IMG/VR virus record: IMGVR_UViG_3300012927_000007
Coordinates: 1-63,343 of that record
Source: a virus
Reading direction: 5' to 3' (one strand)
DNA: 63,343 bases
Part shown: in pieces, positions 1-7,606 of the stretch
Position numbering within the stretch: position 1 is the stretch's first letter
How the letters are laid out: every line of letters starts with the position of its first letter
Position numbers and translations under genes: made by a program
Notes under the pieces: generated by a model
Database searches by the model: none
What the model was told of the DNA's origin: nothing
What the model saw: the letters and a program-made list of their open reading frames with translations, nothing else

Positions 1-287
1 GCAACCTGCATGTTCCACAGGTCGGTTTCGCGGGACTCCTCGGGCACGTACAAGCCGCCTTTGGTGCGCGTGCGCGGCGTACGGATCTGCACCAGTACAT
101 CCGTGCCGAACGGGAGCAATCCGGGGTCAGCGGTCGGGAAAGCCTCATCGAGAGAGTTGTACGAGAGCGCGGACTTCGCGAACTTGGCAATGGAGAGATG
201 TTCGAGTTGCTCAGACGGAACCTCACGGTTCACACGCCCGGTAAACTCCGACTTCTTCTCACGCTTTGCTGCGACGTCGTCCCGCAC
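1..287 (-). CDS. GroES-like co-chaperonin, N-terminal part (gene crosses the window edge)
   Basis: The frame is open from a GTG at 287 down to base 1. It continues in phase at 63343 if the molecule is circular, giving a protein of about 176 aa. This part covers a charged N-terminal extension and the first half of a GroES-type barrel: LLPFGTDVLVQI, then a loop rich in R and T followed by KGGLYVPEES, the usual GroES order of first strand, mobile loop, GG and V-L/V-P. Phage GroES homologues (T4 gp31, RB49 CocO) replace host GroES in capsid folding. The gene lies beside scaffold and capsid genes, which fits. GTG 287 is preceded by GAAGAA and overlaps the upstream gene by 29 bases. The N-terminal extension of about 55 residues is longer than in bacterial GroES. 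The fold call is good; use with host GroEL is inference. Confidence 0.72.
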   Translation of the reverse strand, partial: MRDDVAAKREKKSEFTGRVNREVPSEQLEHLSIAKFAKSALSYNSLDEAFPTADPGLLPFGTDVLVQIRTPRTRTKGGLYVPEESRETDLWNMQV

Positions 288-483
288 TGTTTTCTTCGCC
301 TTCTGGCTCGTTCAAGAGCCGATTCAAAGTCTCTTCCGCAAGCCGCAGCCCTTCGAGCCGGCCAACCGCCCGACCAAACCCGAATGCGGTTTTTTCCGCA
401 TCCGCCGGGTTGGTCAGGCTGTCTTCGGCCACTTTGCTCCGGGCGGCTTGCAACTCACCGATGTACCGATCTAAAACGGACAC
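259..483 (-). CDS. hypothetical protein, 74 aa
   Basis: A charged helical protein (VLDRYIGELQAARSKVAED...) with no recognised domain. It starts with GTG at 483, which has no clear Shine-Dalgarno sequence. It sits in the late operon between the His-rich protein and the co-chaperonin and overlaps the latter's start. Its heptad-like spacing of Leu and Ala suggests a short coiled coil. A head-assembly accessory role is only a guess from position. Confidence 0.6.
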   Translation of the reverse strand: MSVLDRYIGELQAARSKVAEDSLTNPADAEKTAFGFGRAVGRLEGLRLAEETLNRLLNEPEGEENSAGRRRSKA

Positions 484-515
484 GACGTTAGTAGCTTGGC
501 CGTAAAAGTCAAGCG

Positions 516-881
516 TTAGATACGGTTACGCGTACCGCCCGTGCTGTGTCCACCGCTGCCCGCGTGATGAGCTGGGCCTTCATCCACGTGCTCATGGTGC
601 GTGGACATGATGTGCTCCGCGGTATTTTTCCCTTCGTGAACAAGGGTATGCACCCCGCCGTCGTGCCCTTTGTGCCCGGTATGCCCGTGGCCGGGATGGG
701 TGTGATGCTCGTGCGGCGCTTTGTGGCCGTGCTTACCGTGCCCGTGGTGCTCGTGCTTCATCGACGTGTGACCTCCGCTTGAGTGATGCACGGAGCCGCC
801 GTGTGCGTACCCTTCCACGTGGCCGGTCTGCGCCAGCTGCTGGTGCTTGTTGACCGGACCGCCGTACAGTTCTTTCGCCAT
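516..881 (-). CDS. histidine-rich protein with AHGGSV motif, 121 aa
   Basis: About a quarter of the residues are His, mostly as HG, HH and HEHH clusters between residues 25 and 110, with Gly, Lys and Thr between. The N-terminal third contains YAHGGSV, a variant of the (Y/F)A(D/G/H)GGxV motif repeated in several late proteins here. The ATG at 881 has GAGG eight bases upstream. Such a sequence could bind Ni, Zn or Cu ions or be a disordered protonatable linker. No enzyme signature is visible. It resembles the larger Gly/His-rich protein at 55968..56705 in style. Late-operon position suggests a virion or assembly component. Confidence 0.7.
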   Translation of the reverse strand: MAKELYGGPVNKHQQLAQTGHVEGYAHGGSVHHSSGGHTSMKHEHHGHGKHGHKAPHEHHTHPGHGHTGHKGHDGGVHTLVHEGKNTAEHIMSTHHEHVDEGPAHHAGSGGHSTGGTRNRI

Positions 882-943
882 GGGTTTGGCCTCGTGCGAG
901 AGTGAGTGGCCCGCGCGAGCGTAGCCGTTTCAATTGCGGAAAG

Positions 944-1150
944 CTACTTTGCCCCGTTCAGGACGTGACGAACCGCCCACATGGAAGCCTGTTCCATGTT
1001 GGTAACAGCAAGCGACAGCTCGCGGCTTTTACCAATCTTGTTGCACAGAAGGATGAAGTCAGCCTCCAAGCCACGCAGCTCTGCGACCTGCATACTCTGC
1101 TCACCCGACAGGGGGGCTAACTGGTTGTAGGTCGCCTCGCGCGTATCCAT
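944..1150 (-). CDS. Acb2/Tad1-like cyclic-nucleotide sponge (anti-CBASS/anti-Thoeris candidate), 68 aa
   Basis: A small, nearly all-helical protein with two helices: one around residues 14-40, one ending in SLAVTNMEQASMWAVRHVL. The second matches the signature of the Acb2/Tad1 hairpin family as I know it (a basic residue, then L-A-x-T-x-L/M-E-x-A-x-M-W-A), including T4 Vs.4, which ends in a similar EASMWA stretch. Family members form oligomers that sequester cyclic di- and trinucleotides (CBASS) or gcADPR isomers (Thoeris), so effectors are not activated. ATG 1150 overlaps the upstream stop (TAATG), which fixes the start; an in-frame extension to 1213 is unlikely. The gene sits in the late operon just after portal. 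Family call fairly strong; ligand unknown. Confidence 0.7.
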   Translation of the reverse strand: MDTREATYNQLAPLSGEQSMQVAELRGLEADFILLCNKIGKSRELSLAVTNMEQASMWAVRHVLNGAK

Positions 1151-1482
1151 TAACCACCCACTGTCGCCTTGATGCGCGCGCCGATCCGTTCCAGCCAGCC
1201 ACCTCTTTTCCAATGGTCCCCGCTGACCTGGAGCCCCAAGGTATGCACGACGTTTTCCAACTCCGTGATGCGATCCTCCAACGTCAACGGCGCTGGCGGG
1301 TCACTCGCCGCTGTCTTGATCGGCACATTGGGGAAGGGCGCCGCAGCGAAGCGTGCAACACCCGCAGGCTCAACTACTGGGGTCGTCGATGTCGGGTCGG
1401 TCATATTCAACTCCTTCTCAATTTCATTGCAAACTTGTTGTTTCCACTGCTCAAATTCCCCTGCGGCCCACGGTCTGGCCAT
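1150..1482 (-). CDS. hypothetical protein, 110 aa
   Basis: No recognised family. The middle is Pro/Ala/Thr rich and probably disordered (residues 27-70). The C-terminal third holds a helical segment (LEDRITELENVVHTLGLQV) and a basic Gly-containing tail. The ATG at 1482 overlaps the portal stop (TAATG) and its own stop overlaps the Acb2-like start, so it is translationally coupled on both sides. It is probably a head accessory protein or a small linker gene. Confidence 0.65.
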   Translation of the reverse strand: MARPWAAGEFEQWKQQVCNEIEKELNMTDPTSTTPVVEPAGVARFAAAPFPNVPIKTAASDPPAPLTLEDRITELENVVHTLGLQVSGDHWKRGGWLERIGARIKATVGG

Positions 1483-4058
1483 TACGCCGGACCGCCAGTG
1501 CCTTCATGCTCTTCAATGCCAGTGCCGGTGGATAAATTCGTAGAGTGTCCGGTCTCGATCTTCGCTGCCGATATTTCCAGCGCCGTGGTGTTGTCCGCCT
1601 GATTGATACGCTCGCGGGATTGCAGCTCAGCATCGGTGCGCTGATCGTCGCCTTGCTGCTCCAGGGTCGTTTGCTGCAATTTAGCCTGATTATCCGCCTG
1701 TTTCGACTGCGTATCTGCCTGCTGTTTGCCTTGCTGCAGCTTCTCCCGCGACTGATTATTGGCGTTAGCCACCGCAAGCGCCGCTTGACTCGGGTCCTGC
1801 TGCGGGGGTGGCATCAGCGAGTGCAGGAGTTGCTGCGCCTGCTGTATCGCGGGCGGTATTTTCGCGAGCATCTGTTTCGCGGTGTCCATGACGTGGTGTG
1901 AGATCTCCGCCAACGTCTGGTCCATTTCCTTGAGCGTCGCGGGGTCACGGAACTGTGTGAGCTTGCCGAAATCCTTCCCGGTCTCCTTAGAACCGATCTC
2001 GACCACCGTCGACAAGTACCAGTACGCCATATGCTCGGCTAAGTGCTGCAGCGCTGCGGGTAAGTACTTCGGCGCGATGATGGAGAGCATCCCGAAAAAA
2101 GGCGATAGCATGTAATCCAGCAGCACCTGAATATGCGCCAGATGGTCCTGCTCCGGGAATGCCACCACGGGCCGGCCCAACGTCATCGCGACATTCTCGT
2201 TGACCGCATTCAACTCCTGCGCCTGGGGGACCGGTTTCAGCAGATCCACCGCGTTGGGGATCTTGGTGCGCTCCAGGATGAGCGTTTCTACCTTCTGGGC
2301 GTCGTAGAGTTCGGGGTGCTGATCCGCGCGCGACTGGATAATCTGGAGCTGCGCGAACCGCTGAACGTCAGAGAATACTTGTGGGTCCGAGACCGGTACA
2401 ACATCAACTGGTCCTTCGTAATCCGCCCGGTAGGCGAGCATTTCGCCAGTATCATCGAGAATCTCCTCATCTGTGATGTACATACGGTTGATACGGTGGA
2501 GGATACCGATCAACCGATCCATCGCGTGGTGCAGCCGCATGTGAATCGCGGAGAGCACCTTCATGCCCTGCTCGATCAACGCCAGCGTCGTGCCGACCGG
2601 CATGTTGGGTGAGCCATCCTCCGACAGGTTCTCGAACGTGGTCCGAACGAGTGATTCACCCTGCTCTGTGCACCACCCCAGCAACTGGTACAACATCGTA
2701 GAGGGGGGGTTGAACGGCACCGCCATGAGGATCTTGCGGATATCCTGATCCCCCAGCGACGCGCCTTCGATCTCAGTGACGCCGCACACATTCAGATTGA
2801 GCGTCTGCCCCGCCCCGCCGCCACCTTTCAACCGCAATAGCGTCGGCAGACTGTTGACTAAAGCAGAATCCAACAAAGCCCTTAACGAGCCGGTACTAGC
2901 ACCCGCCAACGAGCCCGCATAGTGGATCAGCCCAACCGACTGCGCGCCGCGCCAGGGGAGGCACTCGAAGTCCACCACCCAACACAGATTCTCACACTGC
3001 TTGTCATCCTTTTCCCAGTTGCGCACCACCCGCAGAGTTTCCCGGGAAACCGGGTCAACCTCCACCAGATACGGGCGCGGACCTGCGCGCTCCATGACCG
3101 CATCAGGATCGGAATTGCGACGGTCGCCCGCGACCCGTAACTCATCTGTATCCTCTAGTTCCGCGAGCACTTCCACGACTAAGATACGGCGCAGTCCATC
3201 CTTGTTGTCGCCTGCGAACGTGCTCTTACCTTGGACTTTGTCGGTGGCCTGCTCCGCGCGGGTTTTATCAGGAATCTGCGAGGGTGCCATGAGGGGCACT
3301 TTGACGTAGTACCCTTGCCGAATGCGCGATTCCAGCTCGTGCTGCGTGATCGTATCGATCAGCGTGCGCCGCTCGGCGGAATAAAAATCCGTCGCCGCTT
3401 CCGGGATCAACACGTGATCGATAGGCCAGAACGTGGGGACGGGGCGCCTCTTGTCGGAGTCGTACACGAGGCGCATGTACTGTGAGCCTGCGGGGAGCTG
3501 CTGCGACAGCAGCTTTTCCAGCTGCGAGCGAAATTCCGGCATTTGCTTGCGGAACTGCCAGTTCATGTGCGCTGTCTTACGGTCTGACTTCGCAACGCGG
3601 TCTGGAGTCTGCTTACCCGGAATGAACGTCTTCACTGGCCCGTTGGGAGGCATCAACTCCCCGATCGTGTGCGACTGGTAGTACACAATCGCTTTACTCA
3701 GCATCGGGTGGGTCGCTTTCGAGCCCGCATCGAATGCCGGCGGGCTCACATCCTCCCCCGCTAAGCCGGTACGCTTGATGCCCTCCTCGTACTGCTTGTC
3801 ACGGTCCGCGCGGGATTTCTTGTCGTACTCGATCCGCTCCAACAGTTCCGTCGTGAACGAAGACAGTTGGTTGGTATCCAGCTTAGGAACTAGATTGGCG
3901 TAGAACTCATCCTCGTCTGCGGTGGGCTCCTCGTCGGGCGCACCCCCCATCTGCACGATCGCGCCGCCGTCGTCGGTGTCCGTGACCCCCGGAGAGGATT
4001 CGTTGGGCTCCCCGTCCGAGGGGTACGCAGAAGACTCCCCGCCGTCATCCAGCGCCAC
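1482..4058 (-). CDS. portal protein, 858 aa
   Basis: A large portal of the kind found in P22-like and other podoviruses. It forms the dodecameric ring at one capsid vertex through which DNA is packaged and ejected, and it docks TerL. Visible support: acidic disordered N-terminus (1-55), SFTTELLERIEYDKKSR at the start of the folded part, a long mixed core including HPMLSKAIVYYQSHTIGELMP, a helical region with ALIEQGMKVLSAIHMRLHHAM, and an extended Gln-rich helical C-terminus (about 730-850) like the barrel of large portals. The start is GTG 4058, just after the upstream TAA with AGGGG nearby. TerL lies upstream in the same operon and scaffold and capsid genes lie downstream. Length is at the upper end for portals. 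Confidence 0.9.
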   Translation of the reverse strand: MALDDGGESSAYPSDGEPNESSPGVTDTDDGGAIVQMGGAPDEEPTADEDEFYANLVPKLDTNQLSSFTTELLERIEYDKKSRADRDKQYEEGIKRTGLAGEDVSPPAFDAGSKATHPMLSKAIVYYQSHTIGELMPPNGPVKTFIPGKQTPDRVAKSDRKTAHMNWQFRKQMPEFRSQLEKLLSQQLPAGSQYMRLVYDSDKRRPVPTFWPIDHVLIPEAATDFYSAERRTLIDTITQHELESRIRQGYYVKVPLMAPSQIPDKTRAEQATDKVQGKSTFAGDNKDGLRRILVVEVLAELEDTDELRVAGDRRNSDPDAVMERAGPRPYLVEVDPVSRETLRVVRNWEKDDKQCENLCWVVDFECLPWRGAQSVGLIHYAGSLAGASTGSLRALLDSALVNSLPTLLRLKGGGGAGQTLNLNVCGVTEIEGASLGDQDIRKILMAVPFNPPSTMLYQLLGWCTEQGESLVRTTFENLSEDGSPNMPVGTTLALIEQGMKVLSAIHMRLHHAMDRLIGILHRINRMYITDEEILDDTGEMLAYRADYEGPVDVVPVSDPQVFSDVQRFAQLQIIQSRADQHPELYDAQKVETLILERTKIPNAVDLLKPVPQAQELNAVNENVAMTLGRPVVAFPEQDHLAHIQVLLDYMLSPFFGMLSIIAPKYLPAALQHLAEHMAYWYLSTVVEIGSKETGKDFGKLTQFRDPATLKEMDQTLAEISHHVMDTAKQMLAKIPPAIQQAQQLLHSLMPPPQQDPSQAALAVANANNQSREKLQQGKQQADTQSKQADNQAKLQQTTLEQQGDDQRTDAELQSRERINQADNTTALEISAAKIETGHSTNLSTGTGIEEHEGTGGPA

Positions 4059-4385
4059 TTATGGAACCCCTGTCGACTTGTTAGTAACCTTTTGATCGAG
4101 TGCGCCAACGATGCCCTGCGTTGTCCCCTGAAAGTGCGTCTCCGCGGGCTTCGCCTCCTCGTAGCGCTCGTGGAAATCCTTGTCGATACACGGGTAGGCT
4201 TCGTTCTTACCTAAGATGACCCATGAGCCTTTCTCCACGCGCACCGGACCGCTCGTGGTGTACGCGTACAACGCGCTGCCCGACTCGTTGAGCAGCTCCG
4301 GCGTCGCCCAGTGCGGCCACTGTTGACGTGGCTGCCCCTCCCAGCGGAACGCCTCTATGGTTCTAACCTTGGTGCGGTACGTCAC
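4059..4385 (-). CDS. small conserved phage protein, 108 aa
   Basis: Begins YRTKVRTIEAFRWEG and later has VEKGSWVILGKNEAYPCIDKDFHERYE. That is the layout of a widespread small phage family (K-x-x-x-I-E-A-F-x-W at the start, G-D/S-W-I-x-x-x-x-x-E-x-Y-P-C in the middle), whose function is unknown to me. I chose GTG 4385, which has AAGGAG ten bases upstream; the longer frame to 4553 runs over the neighbouring 64 aa gene. The last 25 residues look disordered. It precedes portal directly. Confidence 0.7.
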   Translation of the reverse strand: MTYRTKVRTIEAFRWEGQPRQQWPHWATPELLNESGSALYAYTTSGPVRVEKGSWVILGKNEAYPCIDKDFHERYEEAKPAETHFQGTTQGIVGALDQKVTNKSTGVP

Positions 4386-4557
4386 GAGTGAGGCGCTCCT
4401 TAGCAAGTCGATAAAGACGTTTCGGACAACCGCGCGCCAATTTTCGTTGGTTGCCGGTACCATCCTGATGACCGCCGTCCGCGCACACTTCCCACGGCAA
4501 ACCAACTGTGCGCGCGCGGATTTCTTTGCGCAGGCGCTTCGCGTTCTTGCCATTCAC
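4363..4557 (-). CDS. small basic phage protein (NGKNAKRLRK type), 64 aa
   Basis: The protein opens with NGKNAKRLRKEI and ends with ARGCPKRLYRLAKERL, matching a small basic family common beside phage terminase and portal genes; its function is unknown. GTG 4557 overlaps the upstream stop (GTGA) and has GGAGGG nine bases before it, so I prefer it to the ATG at 4602. Overall charge is strongly positive, so nucleic-acid contact is possible. Its 3' end overlaps the start of the next gene. Confidence 0.65.
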   Translation of the reverse strand: MNGKNAKRLRKEIRARTVGLPWEVCADGGHQDGTGNQRKLARGCPKRLYRLAKERLTRDVPHQG

Positions 4558-4751
4558 AGGGGGCCGCCCTCCAAGCGTAAACCGTTGTATGCCGCCCGAC
4601 AACGCAGAGCCGCGTCTGACATGTCCTGCGCGTGATCGAAGTCGTCCAAGCGTCGCAGATCTTGTGCGATAGCTACCAGCGTCTTGTGGACCGCAAGAAT
4701 GCGCGCCACGACCTCCGCGCGCTTCTCTGGAGACATCTGCTCAGCCGTCAT
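4554..4751 (-). CDS. hypothetical helical protein, 65 aa
   Basis: An all-helical small protein (AEVVARILAVHKTLVAIAQDLRR) with no known domain. ATG 4751 lies inside the last codons of terL, an 11-base overlap, so it is coupled to terL translation. Alternating hydrophobic spacing suggests a helical hairpin. It sits directly after TerL in expression order. Confidence 0.6.
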   Translation of the reverse strand: MTAEQMSPEKRAEVVARILAVHKTLVAIAQDLRRLDDFDHAQDMSDAALRCRAAYNGLRLEGGPL

Positions 4752-6231
4752 AAGGGTTGCTGCGTCGTTGTTGCTTGAGGCGCTCGGCCGCTTCGATGGT
4801 CGCCTTAATCGGATCGTTGCGCACTGTCAAGCGGATATTGAACCGCTGCATAAAGAAAAGCAAAGCTTGGGTCGCCGTATCGAGTAAATCATCGTGAGCC
4901 AGTGAGCCCTCGCCGACGTAGGTGCACAACTGGCTGATGACGGCCTCTGCCCAGTCCCGGGGCTGCCCCGGGCGCCGCAAACTCTCCACCGCCCACACCC
5001 TCCCGTGGGGGAAGAGTGGCGAGGCGCCATGGAGCTTGGAGAGCTTATCCATGGTGGTCGGGAAGGGCGTCGCGAACACCCCTTCCGAGGCCAGCATCTG
5101 GATGAGCGACTTGCCCGAGCCGGTGTCTTCGATCAGGAGCAGGTCGACCGGGCGCCCCTGGTGCGCCGGGCGGTGCGCGCGGGAGATGATCGCCGGACGC
5201 AGCAATGGCTCATTCGTATCCCCGTAGGTGAACGCGCGCTCGTGCTTCACCTTGCGGATGAGAGCGGGAAACCCTAAGTACTCCTCCCACGCATCCAGCA
5301 ACATGATGTGATCGCGACGCTCGTGCTCGAACAAGCCCCACACCGTGCACGCGGTCGGGTCTCCGGTTTGCTCTTTCTTGTTCCACGTCGCTTCCGTAAA
5401 CGCGGTGTCGAGTGACATTACGACAAAGCGGAATTTCGGCAACGGCTTGGTCGCGGGCCAGAGGCGAATGTCGGACCGCTTGACGAAGCCAGCTTCCTCC
5501 GGGTCGATGATCTCGCCGTAGATTTCCTGCCGACCGATCCGGGTCCCTTCGTACTTGGCGATGTTGTCGTAGAAAATGTCGGTGAGGTTTTCCGCATTCT
5601 CGTACGTGGAACCTGAGACCGTGACCGAGCGTGGCAGGTTGACTAACATCTTGATGAACGGTTTGGGCTTTGGCGTACCCGTCCAGAATATCTGCGGGTG
5701 TTTGCCTAAGCGCAACCCGAAGATGAGGTTGTCCCAGGTGCGCTCCGGGTAACGCCACGAAGCCACCTCACCACACACCGCACGGGCGCATTGCGGGCCG
5801 CGCAATCGCTCCGGGGTATCGGCCGAAAAGCCCCGGATGATCGCATCGTTGTAGAGCGTGATGACCGGCGGGGACTTGGTCGAATCCTTGATGAGCTGTT
5901 TGGGGATGACCGCGTGCAGCCCGGTGGGGCCGTAGAAGTCAACACCAATAAGATCGTCATGCGTGGGGGAAACAACAAAATTGTAACTGCGCGCATCTGA
6001 AGCCGCCGCCTGTCCTATCCAATTGGAGGATGAAAGCGTCTTGCCCCAGCCGCGCCCCGACTTGATGCCGAAGAAGTCCCACTTGTTGTCATCCGGGGGG
6101 ATCTGTTTCTTACGCGCGGTGCTGCGCCAGTTCAGGCGCCAGTGCAATAGCGCTAAGTCCTCGACCGAGAAGGTTTCTAGCGATTCGCGTAAACGTCGGG
6201 GGTTTAGCGCCTCTAACGCGACTGCGGCCAT
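4741..6231 (-). CDS. terL: terminase large subunit (TerL), 496 aa
   Basis: ATPase-nuclease motor that packages and cuts DNA at the portal. ATPase half: Walker A SGRGWGKT at 58-65, a Walker B-like strand ARAVCGEVASW ending in E155, and coupling motif WTGTPKP around 183-189. RNase H-like nuclease half: first Asp in MSLDTAFTE (D275), second acidic pair in LLLIEDTGSG (E368/D369), third in HDDLLDTATQA (D447/D448/D451). All expected catalytic positions are present and length is normal. TerS is about 8.3 kb upstream in the same arm. The C-terminus ends RRSNPYDG, a heptamer (RSNPYDG) also found inside the J-like protein at 24328..25209. Confidence 0.93.
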   Translation of the reverse strand: MAAVALEALNPRRLRESLETFSVEDLALLHWRLNWRSTARKKQIPPDDNKWDFFGIKSGRGWGKTLSSSNWIGQAAASDARSYNFVVSPTHDDLIGVDFYGPTGLHAVIPKQLIKDSTKSPPVITLYNDAIIRGFSADTPERLRGPQCARAVCGEVASWRYPERTWDNLIFGLRLGKHPQIFWTGTPKPKPFIKMLVNLPRSVTVSGSTYENAENLTDIFYDNIAKYEGTRIGRQEIYGEIIDPEEAGFVKRSDIRLWPATKPLPKFRFVVMSLDTAFTEATWNKKEQTGDPTACTVWGLFEHERRDHIMLLDAWEEYLGFPALIRKVKHERAFTYGDTNEPLLRPAIISRAHRPAHQGRPVDLLLIEDTGSGKSLIQMLASEGVFATPFPTTMDKLSKLHGASPLFPHGRVWAVESLRRPGQPRDWAEAVISQLCTYVGEGSLAHDDLLDTATQALLFFMQRFNIRLTVRNDPIKATIEAAERLKQQRRSNPYDG

Positions 6232-6554
6232 TACGCGTCGTCGTCAACCCACGGGCCGTCCATTTCAGGAGGTACGGGTTTGCCGCGATTTTCCTTTTCC
6301 TGCACAGTGACCTCTGCCATCTGCTTCAGTAACTCGTGCAGGGAAAAAATAAACAACGGCCCACGGTCGTGCGTACGCGGCAAGTAGCGATGTTGTATGC
6401 GGAAGTAAAACGGGTGCTCATCGTGATACCACCCCGCGGGGTGGTTTGACTCCAGCGTAGACGTAAAGACGACCTCCGGCGGAATCATATGCAGCTCGCG
6501 CAACTGCTCCGCAGTGACACGCAAAATAGCGTACCCCATGCCGCCGATTTTCAC
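6231..6554 (-). CDS. hypothetical protein, 107 aa
   Basis: No family recognised. The sequence is mixed alpha/beta with aromatic- and His-rich HEHPFYFRIQHRYLPRTH in the middle and an acidic end (PWVDDDA). GTG 6554 forms a GTGA overlap with the upstream gene and has GGAG eight bases before it; the longer in-frame ATG at 6746 is less likely. Its stop touches the terL start, so it is coupled to terL. Confidence 0.6.
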   Translation of the reverse strand: MKIGGMGYAILRVTAEQLRELHMIPPEVVFTSTLESNHPAGWYHDEHPFYFRIQHRYLPRTHDRGPLFIFSLHELLKQMAEVTVQEKENRGKPVPPEMDGPWVDDDA

Positions 6555-6796
6555 GCGGGTTTCTCCAGGTAAGCACCCAAGCGCATGCGCACGAGACCTT
6601 TCTCGGTCTGCGGAAACATCCGCACCACAACGTATTTTATATGCTTCAAATACCTCATTAACCGCGCGTTGTCTCCTTCGGCCCAGATGAACGTATCGTA
6701 CTCGTTGCCGTGCTGGTCGCGGGGGCGCGCTGGGCCTTCCTCCCACGTTATGCTGTGCTCAGCCGCAAATTTGGCCCACTCATCGCGCCCGTTCAC
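6551..6796 (-). CDS. hypothetical protein, 81 aa
   Basis: Starts NGRDEWAKFAAEHSITWEEG and contains a central NARLMRYLKHIKYVVVRMF stretch. No domain recognised. GTG 6796 makes a GTGA overlap with the gene before it, with GAAGAA upstream. It belongs to the chain of small coupled genes between terS and terL, a typical place for host-interaction genes. Confidence 0.55.
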   Translation of the reverse strand: MNGRDEWAKFAAEHSITWEEGPARPRDQHGNEYDTFIWAEGDNARLMRYLKHIKYVVVRMFPQTEKGLVRMRLGAYLEKPA

Positions 6797-7026
6797 GCGG
6801 GATTCTTCGCGGGTTTCTTGACCGCTTTCGCCGCAGCCTCCACGCATAGCCGTACTACACTCAACTCAGTACGTAGCTGTCCTAGCTGGTTGTGCACGTC
6901 CCGCAGAGCATCGCTCAACAAATGATGTGACAACACAATGTTCTGGCAAAGCTGACCCACGGGCACCAGATGAGCGGGTATCGCTTTAGGTTTACGGGGC
7001 TGGGTTTTTCTGGGCATTTTTCGCAT
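6793..7026 (-). CDS. hypothetical helical protein with basic ends, 77 aa
   Basis: A Lys/Arg/Pro-rich N-terminus is followed by a long amphipathic helix (LLSDALRDVHNQLGQLRTELSVVRL), then an Ala/Lys tail of the kind AAKAVKKPAKNPA. The shape suggests a coiled-coil protein with nucleic-acid-binding ends. I chose ATG 7026 because AGAGGTGG lies just upstream. The start overlaps the 3' end of the 204 aa gene. Confidence 0.55.
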   Translation of the reverse strand: MRKMPRKTQPRKPKAIPAHLVPVGQLCQNIVLSHHLLSDALRDVHNQLGQLRTELSVVRLCVEAAAKAVKKPAKNPA

Positions 7027-7606
7027 CGTCCACCTCTTTGCGCATTTTAGCGTTATCTTCCAACAGTGCGGCAACCTGCATGGACATGCGCGACAGCGTG
7101 TCCGTCATCGCTACATTCTGCTCCAACATTTTGCCCAGGCGCTCGTTGAGCTGCTTGTTCTGCTCCACCAGTACCGCGAGCTGGCCCGCTTCTGCCCGCG
7201 TGGCGACGGCTGAAGGTGCAGCTTGCCCCCCCACGAACCGACCCAAGGTCTCCTGCACGGGTTTCTGGTACGAGGCTTTCGTACTGGCCAACTGCGCACG
7301 CTGAGCAATCTGCGTATCGGATAATTGCAAGTCGCGGTAACTGGCCCCTGCTTTACCCGCATCCGTAGGCTTGTTGCAGGCAAGGCACGGTATCCACGAC
7401 CAGCGCATCAGTCGTTTGGCACCTACACCGCCCGCGCCGAACAGCGGCTGCGCTTTGCTGCCGCCACCGGCCGCGACGAGCCCCGGAGTCAGCCCATTAG
7501 CGCATTCCGGATTCCTACAGTCTGAACGCTGTCGACGCGGTTGCGGGCCGGCTTGCGCGCGCGCCGCCAAATCCGACAGTCCAATACTACGATCGTTAGT
7601 GCTCAC
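6992..7606 (-). CDS. hypothetical protein with two Cys pairs and coiled coil, 204 aa
   Basis: The N-terminal half has two Cys pairs (CRNPEC about residues 30-35 and CLAC about 74-77) that could hold one zinc ion. The C-terminal half is a coiled coil (LAVLVEQNKQLNERLGKML and on to MSMQVAALLEDNAKM). GTG 7606 has GAGG five bases upstream and overlaps the stop of a 39 aa frame (GTGA). Function unknown; the layout suggests an oligomeric scaffold or adaptor. Confidence 0.6.
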   Translation of the reverse strand: MSTNDRSIGLSDLAARAQAGPQPRRQRSDCRNPECANGLTPGLVAAGGGSKAQPLFGAGGVGAKRLMRWSWIPCLACNKPTDAGKAGASYRDLQLSDTQIAQRAQLASTKASYQKPVQETLGRFVGGQAAPSAVATRAEAGQLAVLVEQNKQLNERLGKMLEQNVAMTDTLSRMSMQVAALLEDNAKMRKEVDDAKNAQKNPAP

